Assembly (NCBI GenBank): GCA_041584475.1
Contig: JBFHDX010000050.1
Span: 1-26,873, forward strand
Length of the DNA: 26,873 nucleotides
Origin: JBFHDX01 sp041584475
GTDB lineage: Bacteria; Pseudomonadota; Alphaproteobacteria; UBA8366; JADFVY01
Direction of reading: 5' to 3'
This document shows, one piece after another, positions 8,280 through 16,088 of this stretch (positions are counted from its first letter, which is position 1; every line of letters begins with the position of its first letter). The notes under the pieces were generated by a model, which was not told the DNA's origin, made no database searches, and saw only the letters and a program-made list of their open reading frames with translations. Made by a program: the position numbers and the translations under genes.

Positions 8280-9095
8280 TCAGGGACGTTCCGTCCCGGC
8301 CGCTCCCGTCTTCTCTCCGCTTCCCGTCAGTTCGCGAAACCGGGCGACGGTCGACGCGGCGGCGCCGACCAGCAGGCGAACGTCGTTGGATATGGTCGTA
8401 AGGTCGAAGCCCCAGCCGATCGCCTTGGCCGCGTATTCGGGACTTCCACAGTGCAGGCAGGCGCGAATTCCGGCGCCTTTTGCGGCGGCGAGGATCTTCT
8501 TGATCGCCGTGACCAATTCCGGCTGCTCCCAGTCGAATCCGGGCCCGAGGCGGCCGTTCGTGATGCCGAGCGCCAGGTCAGCCGGCCCGATGTAGACGGC
8601 GTCCAGGCCGGGGGTCGACACGATCTCCTCCAGGTTTTCCATCGCCACCGCGGTCTCGATCATCGCGATGCAGAGGATCTCGTTATTGGCTTCGGAGGCG
8701 TAGCCGGCGCCGGCGGAGAAATTGGCGCGCGTCGGGCCGAAACTGCGCGTCCCGTCAGGCGGGTAACGCATGTAGGAAACCAGTCGCTCGGCCTGCTCGC
8801 GCGTATTGACCATCGGGCAGATGACGCCGTACGCCCCGGCGTCCAGAACCTTCATGATCGCACCGGGATCGAGCCACGGCACCCGGGCCAACGGCGTCAC
8901 GCCGCTGGCGCGGACGGCCTGCAACATGGTCACGGCACCGGCGTAGTCGATGACGCCATGCTGCAGATCGACGGTGACGCTGTCATAGCCTTGCGCCGCC
9001 ATGATCTCGGCGGAAAAGGCGCTGGAGATCGAAAGCCAGGCATTGAGGGCCGGGTCGCCATTGCTCCAGAGTGTCTTCAGTCCGTTCTTGATCAT
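8280..9095 (-). CDS. HpcH/HpaI family aldolase (2-keto-3-deoxy acid type)
   Basis: This 271-residue class II pyruvate-dependent aldolase cleaves 4-hydroxy-2-oxo acids to pyruvate and an aldehyde. Relatives include 2-dehydro-3-deoxyglucarate aldolase (GarL), the rhamnonate-pathway aldolase and HpaI. The catalytic histidine H46 sits in DLQHG (a variant of the more common D-x-EHG), R71 in ARVPW, and the metal ligands are E147 (in MIET) and D173 (in GPADL). The ATG at 9095 has GGGAG at good spacing (9104-9100). It lies 119 nt downstream of uronate dehydrogenase. That pairing is what an oxidative uronate pathway through 5-keto-4-deoxyglucarate would need, but other substrates are possible. Confidence 0.93.
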   Translation of the reverse strand: MIKNGLKTLWSNGDPALNAWLSISSAFSAEIMAAQGYDSVTVDLQHGVIDYAGAVTMLQAVRASGVTPLARVPWLDPGAIMKVLDAGAYGVICPMVNTREQAERLVSYMRYPPDGTRSFGPTRANFSAGAGYASEANNEILCIAMIETAVAMENLEEIVSTPGLDAVYIGPADLALGITNGRLGPGFDWEQPELVTAIKKILAAAKGAGIRACLHCGSPEYAAKAIGWGFDLTTISNDVRLLVGAAASTVARFRELTGSGEKTGAAGTERP

Positions 9096-9214
9096 CGTTC
9101 TCCCGCCATTGCGCAGTCCTAAACGGCTTCTCGGCGGCGCGCCGGACCGTCGGGCCCGAACGCTCGTCCGCCGCCGGACCCCGCGTTCGAGGTTGGCAGC
9201 GAAGTACCGCCGCC

Positions 9215-10036
9215 TTACAGCTTCGAGACGTCGCCGTCGAATTCGGCCGAGACGAAGACGCCGCCCTGGAACTGCAGGGCTATTTCGTCCGCGTCCTCCG
9301 GCGGGTCCAAGGCCAGGATCTCGTCGGCGTAGATCTCGGAATCGTCCTGCGGACGGTAACCCAGCTCAAACGCCACGGAATTGTCCCACCAGCCCCGCCT
9401 GTTGTTCGAGACGCCATAGACGACGGCGAAGTGCAGGTCGGGGGTTTCGAGGCCGACCCGCGTGAGCTGGACCATGTCTCGGTAGCTGATCCAGGTGGAC
9501 AGCATGCGCTCGTTCGGGGGTCGTTCGAGGCAGCTGCCGATCCGGATCGCCATGACGCCGATTCCGTGCTTGTCGGCGTAGAGACTGCCGAGGTCCTCGC
9601 CGAACGCCTTGCTCAGCCCGTAGCGGCTGTCCGCACGCTTCGGCACCGAGGAGTCGATGCGCCGGCCCCGCCGATAGAAGCCGATAGCGTGATTGGAACT
9701 GGCGAATACGATCCGTTTGACGCCGTGCCGTCGGGCCGCCTCGAAGACGTTGTAGCAGCCGACGATATTGGTCTCGAGGATGTTCTCCCAGCTGTCCTCG
9801 ACGGGGATGCCGCCGAGGTGGACGATCGAATCGACGCCCTCCACCATCCGGTCGACTTCATCGGGTTTTCGAATGTCGGCGTGAACGACCTCCTCGCCCT
9901 CCCTCGGATCGCCCAGCGGAGCGACGTCCGAAACGCGCAGGACCGGGTAGCGGCCGGCCAGGCCGTTGCGCAGCACCGTCCCGACGCCGCCGGCGGCGCC
10001 GGTCAGCAGGACGCGATCAGGCCGAGTCTCGGGCAT
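9215..10036 (-). CDS. udh: NAD-dependent uronate dehydrogenase
   Basis: This 273-residue extended-SDR enzyme should oxidise D-galacturonate and/or D-glucuronate to the aldarolactone with NAD+. It follows the known Agrobacterium enzyme closely by motif: TGAAGGVG (12-19) for the cofactor, HLGG (73-76), FASSNH (111-116), the catalytic Y139-x-x-x-K143, RIGSC (165-169), RMLSTW (177-182) and GWWDNS (215-220). The length is also right for this family. I chose the ATG at 10036 because GGAGG (10046-10042) lies five bases upstream; a GTG two codons earlier overlaps that site. The 223-nt gap before it, which holds a repeat copy, suggests its own promoter or a processing point. It is the strongest clue that the surrounding genes handle uronic or aldaric acids. 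Confidence 0.88.
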   Translation of the reverse strand: MPETRPDRVLLTGAAGGVGTVLRNGLAGRYPVLRVSDVAPLGDPREGEEVVHADIRKPDEVDRMVEGVDSIVHLGGIPVEDSWENILETNIVGCYNVFEAARRHGVKRIVFASSNHAIGFYRRGRRIDSSVPKRADSRYGLSKAFGEDLGSLYADKHGIGVMAIRIGSCLERPPNERMLSTWISYRDMVQLTRVGLETPDLHFAVVYGVSNNRRGWWDNSVAFELGYRPQDDSEIYADEILALDPPEDADEIALQFQGGVFVSAEFDGDVSKL

Positions 10037-10114
10037 GGACACCTCCGCCAGCGGTTGGACGATCGCCGCTATGCTACACGGGCTCGTCCGGCGTTGTGAG
10101 GCAAAATCGGCTCC

Positions 10115-10152
10115 AGTACATCATCCACTTAGGTGGATCCGGCACCGGCCCG
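10115..10152 (+). repeat. Copy 2 of the 38-bp dispersed repeat, with a hairpin
   Basis: This copy matches 4091-4128 at 33 of 38 bases. Unlike copy 1 it contains a perfect 6-bp stem, ATCCAC (10123-10128) with GTGGAT (10133-10138), around a TTAG loop. It sits in the 223-nt gap between the 2-hydroxyacid dehydrogenase and udh genes, about 80 nt upstream of udh. It could affect transcription or message stability there. No open frame of note lies in this gap. Confidence 0.6.
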
Positions 10153-10259
10153 CTCCGCCACCCGGCCAACCGACGGTATCGTATGCCATGGGTGACCGGG
10201 TGGAGGAGCGGGCTCGAGCGAACCAATCGGACAATGCACCAGGCGGCGCGCCGCGGCTC

Positions 10260-11225
10260 TCACGCACCGTCCAGATGCGCACATTCCGGCACCGGCGACG
10301 TGACTTTCCCCTCGCCGAAGAAGCGGACGAGATTCTCCACGGTAAGATCGCCCATGGCCTGACGCGTCTCGACCGTCGCGCTTCCGACATGGGGCGTGAG
10401 GACGACGTTCGTCATGCTGATCAGTGACGACGGCACGTCGGGTTCGTTTTCGAATACGTCGAGCCCGGCACCCCCCAACCTGCCCTCCTCGAGCGCCTTG
10501 ACGAGTTCGGGCTCATCGACGACGGAACCGCGCGCAACGTTGATCAGCGTGCCCTCCGGCCCCAGCGCGTCGATCACCGGCCGGTCGACCAGGTGCAACG
10601 TGTCCGGACCGCCGGGCGTGATGACGACGAGATGGTCGACGGCTCGGGCCATCTCGATCAGATCGGCAAAATAGCGGTAAGGAACATCGGGATTCCGCCG
10701 CCGACTGTGATAGGACACATCGCAGTCGAAGGCCTGCAGCTTCTCGGCGATGCGCCGCCCGATCCTTCCCATGCCCAGAATCCCCACCGGTTTCTTCTCG
10801 ATCGAGCGGGTCAGCGGCGCGGCGCCCTGGCTTTTCCATTTGCCCGAGCGCACCCAGGCGTCGTCGCGGACCAGCCTGCGACTGACGGCAAGCATGAGCA
10901 TGATCGCCGTATTGGCCACGTCGTCGTTGAGCACGTTCGGCGTATGCGTCACCATGATACCGCGCTGCGCCGCACGCTTGGCGTCGATCGCGTCGTAGCC
11001 GACGCCGAAACACGAGATCACCTTCAGATTCGTGAGCGAGGCCATGAGTTCCGGCTTCACGCCATCATGGCCGTTGGTGGCGATCGCTTCGATCGTTGCC
11101 CCCGTCTCCCTGATGAATGCCTCGGGATCTTCGATCTCGGCGAGTTCGTGAACGACGAAGTGATCGGAGAACCGCTCCATCATGCGCGGCGTGGCGCCAC
11201 CGATAAGCAGCAGACTGCGTTTCAT
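10260..11225 (-). CDS. D-isomer-specific 2-hydroxyacid dehydrogenase (glyoxylate/hydroxypyruvate reductase-like)
   Basis: This 321-residue NAD(P)-dependent enzyme interconverts 2-oxo and D-2-hydroxy acids. It shows the nucleotide motif GILGMGRIG (148-156), and the catalytic Arg-Glu-His set as R232 (in VARGS), E261 (in ENEPDVP) and H279 (in TPHVGSAT). Arginines after the second strand (SRRRN, 174-178) favour NADPH. Relatives reduce glyoxylate and hydroxypyruvate, which would suit tartronate-semialdehyde or hydroxypyruvate made by neighbouring genes; that link is inference. The ATG at 11225 is preceded by GGGAG at about eight bases; an upstream alternative in the same frame would overlap the transporter gene's end. 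It lies 55 nt after the EamA gene. Confidence 0.92.
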   Translation of the reverse strand: MKRSLLLIGGATPRMMERFSDHFVVHELAEIEDPEAFIRETGATIEAIATNGHDGVKPELMASLTNLKVISCFGVGYDAIDAKRAAQRGIMVTHTPNVLNDDVANTAIMLMLAVSRRLVRDDAWVRSGKWKSQGAAPLTRSIEKKPVGILGMGRIGRRIAEKLQAFDCDVSYHSRRRNPDVPYRYFADLIEMARAVDHLVVITPGGPDTLHLVDRPVIDALGPEGTLINVARGSVVDEPELVKALEEGRLGGAGLDVFENEPDVPSSLISMTNVVLTPHVGSATVETRQAMGDLTVENLVRFFGEGKVTSPVPECAHLDGA

Positions 11226-11280
11226 CGTCTTGCTCCCGTTCGTGTCGAATCGGTCGGTCGGCGCGCCGCCGGGCCACATC

Positions 11281-12228
11281 CTACCGGCGCCGACCACCCG
11301 GGACCGGGAGCTCGGTCAATGCGGGTTCAACCCGACCGAGGCTCGATCTCCGCTCCCGGAACCAGATGATCAGCCCCGCCGCGACAATGAGCAGCGCACC
11401 CGCGATCGTCCCGCGATCGGGCAGCTGGTCGAACACGAGAAGGCTCCAGGCGGTCAGGTAGAGGATGAAGGAGTAGCTGAGCGGCGTCAGCGTGCTCGCG
11501 GGCGCGTAGCCGTGGGCCCGGGTAAGCAGCTGATGACCGAGCCAGCCCCAGACACCGAGCATGACCATCAGGACCCAGCCGACGCCACCCGCCGGGGCCT
11601 GCCATTCGGCGAAGGCGAATGGTGCCAGGACGACGGTTCCGATCAGGCCCGAATAGAACTGCATCGTGTCGGTCGCGACAACGCCGGCCAGTTTGCGGGT
11701 CAGAATCGAATACATGGCGAAACAGGAGGCGGCACCGAGCGACAGGAACACCGCCCAGTGAAAACTCTCGTTCGCGGGCCGGATGGCGATGAGAATGCCG
11801 CAAAAGCCGGCGACGATCGCCGACCAGCGCCAGATACCGACGCGCTCGCCAAGCAGCGGCCAGGAGAACGTGCAAATGATGATCGGAGCCGAAAACAGGA
11901 TCGTCGAGGTCAGCGTCAACGGCAGATACCGCAGGGCGATGAAGTTCAGGACGGTTGCGCACATCAGCAACGTGCCGCGGACGACGACCAGGAGCAGCTG
12001 CCTGCTGGCGAACCGGCCAAGCTGCAGCCCGCCGCGCCCGATCAGGAACAGGGAGATGACGAAATGCCCGGCATAGCGCATGAACGACAGCTGCAGCGCC
12101 GGAATGCCCGCGAGCGCCAGCCATTTCGCGCTGGTATCGATGCAGGAGAAGACGAGCCAGGCGACGAGCATGAGCCCGATGCCGAGCATCGGGCGGTCTT
12201 CGGTCGCCTGGGCTTCAAGCCCGGTCAC
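11281..12228 (-). CDS. EamA/DMT-family transporter
   Basis: This membrane protein of about 315 residues has ten predicted helices in two EamA repeats, the drug/metabolite transporter fold, often an exporter of small metabolites. Repeat one contains LRYLPLTLTSTILFSAP (99-115) and ends with the conserved LLGERV; repeat two contains LTPLSYSFILY (248-258). The tail is short and arginine-rich. The start is uncertain. The GTG at 12228 leaves a 16-nt gap after the upstream stop and gives a normal N-terminus, and the ATG at 12189 would begin right at the first helix. A TTG at 12267 would overlap the upstream gene. It may export an overflow or toxic intermediate of the pathway, which is inference; the gene is embedded in the operon. 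Confidence 0.88.
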   Translation of the reverse strand: MTGLEAQATEDRPMLGIGLMLVAWLVFSCIDTSAKWLALAGIPALQLSFMRYAGHFVISLFLIGRGGLQLGRFASRQLLLVVVRGTLLMCATVLNFIALRYLPLTLTSTILFSAPIIICTFSWPLLGERVGIWRWSAIVAGFCGILIAIRPANESFHWAVFLSLGAASCFAMYSILTRKLAGVVATDTMQFYSGLIGTVVLAPFAFAEWQAPAGGVGWVLMVMLGVWGWLGHQLLTRAHGYAPASTLTPLSYSFILYLTAWSLLVFDQLPDRGTIAGALLIVAAGLIIWFRERRSSLGRVEPALTELPVPGGRRR

Positions 12229-12244
12229 GATGTTGCCGCCGGGA

Positions 12245-13144
12245 TCACGCGCCTCGCCCGCCGGCAAATCGTTGCGCGAAGAAATCCACCATCTCGGAAA
12301 CCATGCGATCGGCGAATCCGCCCTCGTCCGCCTGCTCCAGGGCCTGGTTCGTGCATCGGGACATGATCGTATCGGCCCCCGCGGCTTCCGCCATGCGGCC
12401 GTAGTAGCCCAGATCCTTCCGCGCGTTCTTCACCGCGAAAGCCAGTGCATCGGGCCGGCCGTCGACGGCATAGGCCTTGACGAAATCCATCATGTCCGAA
12501 TGCAGCGGTCCGCTGGACATCACGTCGTAGAGGGTGCGCCGGTCGACACCGGCGGCATCCGCCATTGCGAACGCCTCGGCCATCGCGTTGGCGACCGTCA
12601 TGCCATAGAAATTGTTGATGAGCTTGACCGTGTGGCCGGCGCCTGGCCCGCCAAGATGGAACACGTTCTCGCCCAATTCTTCGAGAACCGGTTTCGCCTT
12701 GCCGAACGCCGCCTCGTCCCCCCCACACATGATATTGAGCTTGCCCTCGAGGGCATGGGCCGGGGTCCGGCCCAGCGGTGCATCGAGATAGGACGCCCCG
12801 ACTGCGGCCACCGCCTCGCCGATCGATCGGGTCGACGCCGGCAGCGACGTGCCGAAATCGATCGCCACGGCGCCCTTTTCCAGCCCGGCGATCACGCCGT
12901 CGTCGCCATACATCCGCGCCTCTACCGAGGCGGACGTATCGACACAGAGCATGACGATATCGCTTCGTTGCGCCAGCTCGCGCGCCGTCCCGACCTCCGT
13001 CGCGCCGCGCGCCACCGCCTTCTCGACGTTTTTCCGTGCGCGGTGCCCGATCACCGTCAGCGGATAGCCGACATCGAGCAGGCGCTCACACATGGCCGAG
13101 CCCATCAGGCCGAGGCCGATAAATCCGATCGCCGGTTTCGTCAT
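12245..13144 (-). CDS. 3-hydroxyisobutyrate dehydrogenase-family oxidoreductase, possible tartronate-semialdehyde reductase
   Basis: This 299-residue beta-hydroxyacid dehydrogenase has the Rossmann motif GFIGLGLMG (7-15), the catalytic K174 (in GHTVKLINNF) and a later KDL at 243-245. Family members reduce tartronate semialdehyde (GarR), methylmalonate semialdehyde and similar compounds. The substrate loop normally reads DAPVSGG; here it is DAPLGRTP (121-128), so the substrate may differ from the classical ones. The ATG at 13144 has GAGGA just upstream. It lies 12 nt after the PhyH gene and about 16 nt before the EamA gene, so it is clearly within the operon. A GarR role would close a uronate route to glycerate, but the altered loop lowers confidence. 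Confidence 0.9.
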   Translation of the reverse strand: MTKPAIGFIGLGLMGSAMCERLLDVGYPLTVIGHRARKNVEKAVARGATEVGTARELAQRSDIVMLCVDTSASVEARMYGDDGVIAGLEKGAVAIDFGTSLPASTRSIGEAVAAVGASYLDAPLGRTPAHALEGKLNIMCGGDEAAFGKAKPVLEELGENVFHLGGPGAGHTVKLINNFYGMTVANAMAEAFAMADAAGVDRRTLYDVMSSGPLHSDMMDFVKAYAVDGRPDALAFAVKNARKDLGYYGRMAEAAGADTIMSRCTNQALEQADEGGFADRMVSEMVDFFAQRFAGGRGA

Positions 13145-13156
13145 GCTGTCCTCGTC

Positions 13157-14056
13157 CTATTCCTCCGCTGCGGTCTCGAAAGCGCGACGCGTCGAGCGGG
13201 ACTGGATCTCATAGATCGACCTGTTCGTCGCCGGCTGCGGCTGCGGAATGCGCACCGGCACGGTCTCGAGCCGGGGCTCCAGCGTAGACTTACCGCAGAG
13301 CATCCGCGAATCGTAGTCCTCGATGCCGTCGAACCGCGTCATCGCGCCCATCACCGGAAACGCGTCCGCGGCCGTTATCTCGTAGAACAGCAGCCGGCGG
13401 TCGCGATCCGACCTGTTCGGTGCCGACCCGTGGACGATGCGGGCGTGATGGATGGAGATCGAGCCCGCGGGACCGGTCAATCCCACGGCGTCGGCGCTCT
13501 CGAAACCGCTGGCGCGGAGGTCAATGGCGCCGGCGAACACGCCGTCGACGTGATGATCGTGGATCGGTCCCTTGTGGCTGCCGGGAAATACCATCAGCGG
13601 GCCGTTCTCGTGCCCCATGTCGTCGACCATCACGCCGACCGCCAGCACATCGTCGTTGGTGTGCGGATAAAAGGCGAAATCCTGATGCCAGTCGACAGCC
13701 GCGCCGTAGCCGGCGGATTTCATATTGAGCTTGGAGCTGTGGATCCGGAGATCGGGCCCGATGAGATCCCGCACCGGGGCCAGAACGTGATCGGAATACA
13801 GCAGCGACCTTACGACCTCGCTGGTGGCGTGCGGCAGCTTGATGCGCCGAACCCGGGGCTCTTCCGGCGTGTGACTGTCCTCCAGATCGAGGCGGTCGTT
13901 CGACTCCGCGATGGCGCGCGCCTCCTCGACGAAGCGCGCGATCTCGCCCCGTATGGCGGCGATGATTTCAGCCGGTATCCGTCGTTCCAGCACCAGATAG
14001 CCGTGCGCATCGTAGAAGCCGATCTGGTCCTCGTTGAGCGCCTCTCGCTTCACCAT
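13157..14056 (-). CDS. Phytanoyl-CoA dioxygenase (PhyH) family iron/2-oxoglutarate oxygenase
   Basis: This 299-residue enzyme should hydroxylate a small substrate using Fe(II), O2 and 2-oxoglutarate. The iron site is visible as H124-x-D126 (in DWHQDF) with the distal H209 (in IVHGSAPN). An arginine at 220 or 221 would bind the 2-oxoglutarate carboxylate. PASS-like loops such as NGPLMVFPGSHKG (151-163) are typical of PhyH proteins that act on free small molecules. The ATG at 14056 has GAGGAAC upstream. It sits 39 nt after the AroE-like gene and 12 nt before the dehydrogenase, so it is co-transcribed. An oxygenase is unexpected in a sugar-acid operon. The substrate is unknown. Confidence 0.92.
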   Translation of the reverse strand: MVKREALNEDQIGFYDAHGYLVLERRIPAEIIAAIRGEIARFVEEARAIAESNDRLDLEDSHTPEEPRVRRIKLPHATSEVVRSLLYSDHVLAPVRDLIGPDLRIHSSKLNMKSAGYGAAVDWHQDFAFYPHTNDDVLAVGVMVDDMGHENGPLMVFPGSHKGPIHDHHVDGVFAGAIDLRASGFESADAVGLTGPAGSISIHHARIVHGSAPNRSDRDRRLLFYEITAADAFPVMGAMTRFDGIEDYDSRMLCGKSTLEPRLETVPVRIPQPQPATNRSIYEIQSRSTRRAFETAAEE

Positions 14057-14095
14057 GATCCGTTCCTCGTAACAGCGTGCCCGGGCGAAACGCCG

Positions 14096-14941
14096 CTATC
14101 GGTCGGGCTGCAGCGCAACAAGCCTTGCGAGCGTCGCTTCCGCGTCCGGACGAATGCCTGTATAGGCCTCGAACGAACCGACGGCCATATGCCGGAACAG
14201 GTCGAAGCCGCTGATGGTCATCAAACCGGCGACCTTGGCCGCCGCCAGAAAGACCGTGTTCGTCGGCGTGTAGACGGCGTCGAACGCCCAACGCTGACCG
14301 CTCAGGAGTTCGGGCGCAATCGACGAACCGGGATACGCCGCCATGCCGAGCGCCGTTGCGTTCACCAGACCGTCCGCCTGCCGGACCGCCTGCGGCACCT
14401 CATCCACCGGCACCACCTGCGCCCTCGACCCGAGCTTCTCGGCAAGGGCCTGCGCCTTGCCTGGCACGATGTCCCAGAGATCGATGCTGCGGGCGCCCAG
14501 TGCGATCAGCGCCGGGCCGATCGCCTGTGCGACACCGCCCGCCCCGGCCATGGCCACGCGACCGGGATCATCGGTCCCCATGCGGTGGCGCCAGGCTCCC
14601 AGGAAGCCTGTGTAATCGGTATTGAATCCCTTGATCGGGTCGTCGAACACCAGCGTGTTGGCGGCATCGAGACCGGCGGCCTCTCCGGTCATGCCGGCGC
14701 CGGCGAGTCTCGCCGCATCGATCTTGTATGGGTGGGTCACCGTCACGCCGGTCCATCCCGCCTCGACCAGCTCGCCCACCTGCGCGACGAAATCGAATTC
14801 GGCGAGCGGCGCGGTGTCGATCAGCTCGAACGCAAGTTCGATTCCCGCTTCGTCGCACATCATGCGGAGCGCCTCCGGCAGCCGCGTTGCCTGGATGTGT
14901 TCGCCGATCAGCCCCGCCCGCAGGGTCGTCCCGGCGGGCAT
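14096..14941 (-). CDS. Shikimate/quinate dehydrogenase-family protein (AroE-like), catabolic type
   Basis: This 281-residue protein has the AroE fold. The catalytic lysine K73 is in VTVTHPYK and the partner D109 is in FNTDYTG; the nucleotide loop is GAGGVAQ (133-139). The usual shikimate-binding S-x-S near the N-terminus is replaced by the GLIGEHIQATR type (10-20), seen in quinate/shikimate dehydrogenases of catabolic clusters. An acidic residue (D157, in LWDIVPGK) where NADP enzymes carry an N-R-T motif suggests NAD+. It is therefore more likely a catabolic polyol or hydroxy-acid dehydrogenase than the biosynthetic AroE. The start is not certain: the ATG at 14941 gives the normal N-terminus, while an ATG at 14974 would overlap the upstream stop by 8 nt. 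It lies 25 nt after the dehydratase gene. Confidence 0.88.
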   Translation of the reverse strand: MPAGTTLRAGLIGEHIQATRLPEALRMMCDEAGIELAFELIDTAPLAEFDFVAQVGELVEAGWTGVTVTHPYKIDAARLAGAGMTGEAAGLDAANTLVFDDPIKGFNTDYTGFLGAWRHRMGTDDPGRVAMAGAGGVAQAIGPALIALGARSIDLWDIVPGKAQALAEKLGSRAQVVPVDEVPQAVRQADGLVNATALGMAAYPGSSIAPELLSGQRWAFDAVYTPTNTVFLAAAKVAGLMTISGFDLFRHMAVGSFEAYTGIRPDAEATLARLVALQPDR

Positions 14942-14966
14942 TGGACGATTGCACGTGCGGCATCCT

Positions 14967-16061
14967 TCAGGCATCCGCGCGCAACTTCTCGAGCGCCGGC
15001 CAGTCGAAGACGACGCCGTGGCCGGGTCGGTCGGGGGCGAGCGCCTTGCCATCGACGATCCTTACCGGTTCTTCGATATAGTCGTCGAGGCCGAAGCCGT
15101 GGGCCTCGAGATACGACCGGTTCGGCACGGCCGCGAGGAGATGGACCGTGATATCGTGCGCGCCGTGGGAGGTCACGGGAAGATTGAAGCTTTCGGCGAG
15201 GTGCGCGACCTTCATGAACGGCGTCACGCCACCGCAATTGGTGACGTCCGGTTCCGGGTAGGCGATCTTGCCGACCGTTATGGCATGGTGGAATTCCCAG
15301 ATCGTCCGCATGTTCTCGCCGCTTGCGATCGGCAGCCCGCCCTCGGCCGCGACCCTCGCGTGCCCCTCCAGGTCGTCGGGGATGATCGGCTCCTCGAGCC
15401 AGACGGGCTGATAGGGCTGAAACGCCCGCGCCGCGCGGATCGCGTCGGCGACCGACCATTTCATGTTGGCGTCCACCATCAGCGGAAACCCGTCGCCGAA
15501 ATGATCGCGCATGGCGGCAAGCTTATCGACGTCCTCGGCGAGCGTGTCCCGCCCGACCTTCATTTTCAATGCCCGGAACCCGCGTTCGATGTTGCGCTCG
15601 GACTGTTCGAGCAGCTGGTCCGGGGTCAGATGGAGATCGATGCCGCCGGCGTAGCAGGGGACGGCGGGATCGAATCCGCCGAGCAGCTTCCAAAGCGGCA
15701 TCACCGCCTTCTTGGCCTTGAGGTCCCAGAGCGCGATGTCGAACGCCGATAGCGCCAGCACCGTGGGACCACCGCGCCCGCCGTAATGCGATGTCCACCA
15801 GACCTTGTTCCACAGATGCTCGATCCGGTCGGCGTCCGCGCCGACGACGACGGGCGGCAGCTCCCGGGACGCGACGTCGAAGATGGCGCCGCCGTTGTGA
15901 CCGCCGGTGAAGGTGTATCCGGTTCCCGTCGCGCCGTCGGCGTCCGAGATCTCGATCGTGATCAGCTCGAAGACATGGTGTTCACCATGCGTCGCGTCGA
16001 CGAGAACCTCCCTCAGCGGCAGCCTGTAGAAGCCGACCTTCAGATGCTCGATGATCGCCAT
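14967..16061 (-). CDS. Mandelate racemase-subgroup sugar-acid dehydratase (talarate/galactarate dehydratase-like)
   Basis: This 364-residue enolase-superfamily enzyme has the complete mandelate-racemase active site, displaced by only two residues from the classical numbering. The bases are K166-x-K168 (in KMKVG) and the D272/H299 dyad. The metal ligands are D197 (with N199 in VDANMKW), E223 (in WLEEP) and E249 (in ASGEN). The GGVTPFMK stretch (277-284) is also found in L-talarate/galactarate dehydratases and related acid-sugar dehydratases. The likely role is to dehydrate or epimerise an aldarate or aldonate. The ATG at 16061 follows a G-rich site. It lies 27 nt after dctM, so the transporter and this enzyme are probably made together, which suggests that it acts on or close to the imported compound. 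Confidence 0.92.
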   Translation of the reverse strand: MAIIEHLKVGFYRLPLREVLVDATHGEHHVFELITIEISDADGATGTGYTFTGGHNGGAIFDVASRELPPVVVGADADRIEHLWNKVWWTSHYGGRGGPTVLALSAFDIALWDLKAKKAVMPLWKLLGGFDPAVPCYAGGIDLHLTPDQLLEQSERNIERGFRALKMKVGRDTLAEDVDKLAAMRDHFGDGFPLMVDANMKWSVADAIRAARAFQPYQPVWLEEPIIPDDLEGHARVAAEGGLPIASGENMRTIWEFHHAITVGKIAYPEPDVTNCGGVTPFMKVAHLAESFNLPVTSHGAHDITVHLLAAVPNRSYLEAHGFGLDDYIEEPVRIVDGKALAPDRPGHGVVFDWPALEKLRADA

Positions 16062-16088
16062 TTGGGTCCCCCGTCCGGCAACGCCAGC

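Noticed and set aside
12080..15151. Very long plus-strand open frame (over 1000 codons)
   Set aside because: It is antisense to four well-supported minus-strand genes and is rich in Arg, His and Asp, typical of a mirror frame in GC-rich DNA.
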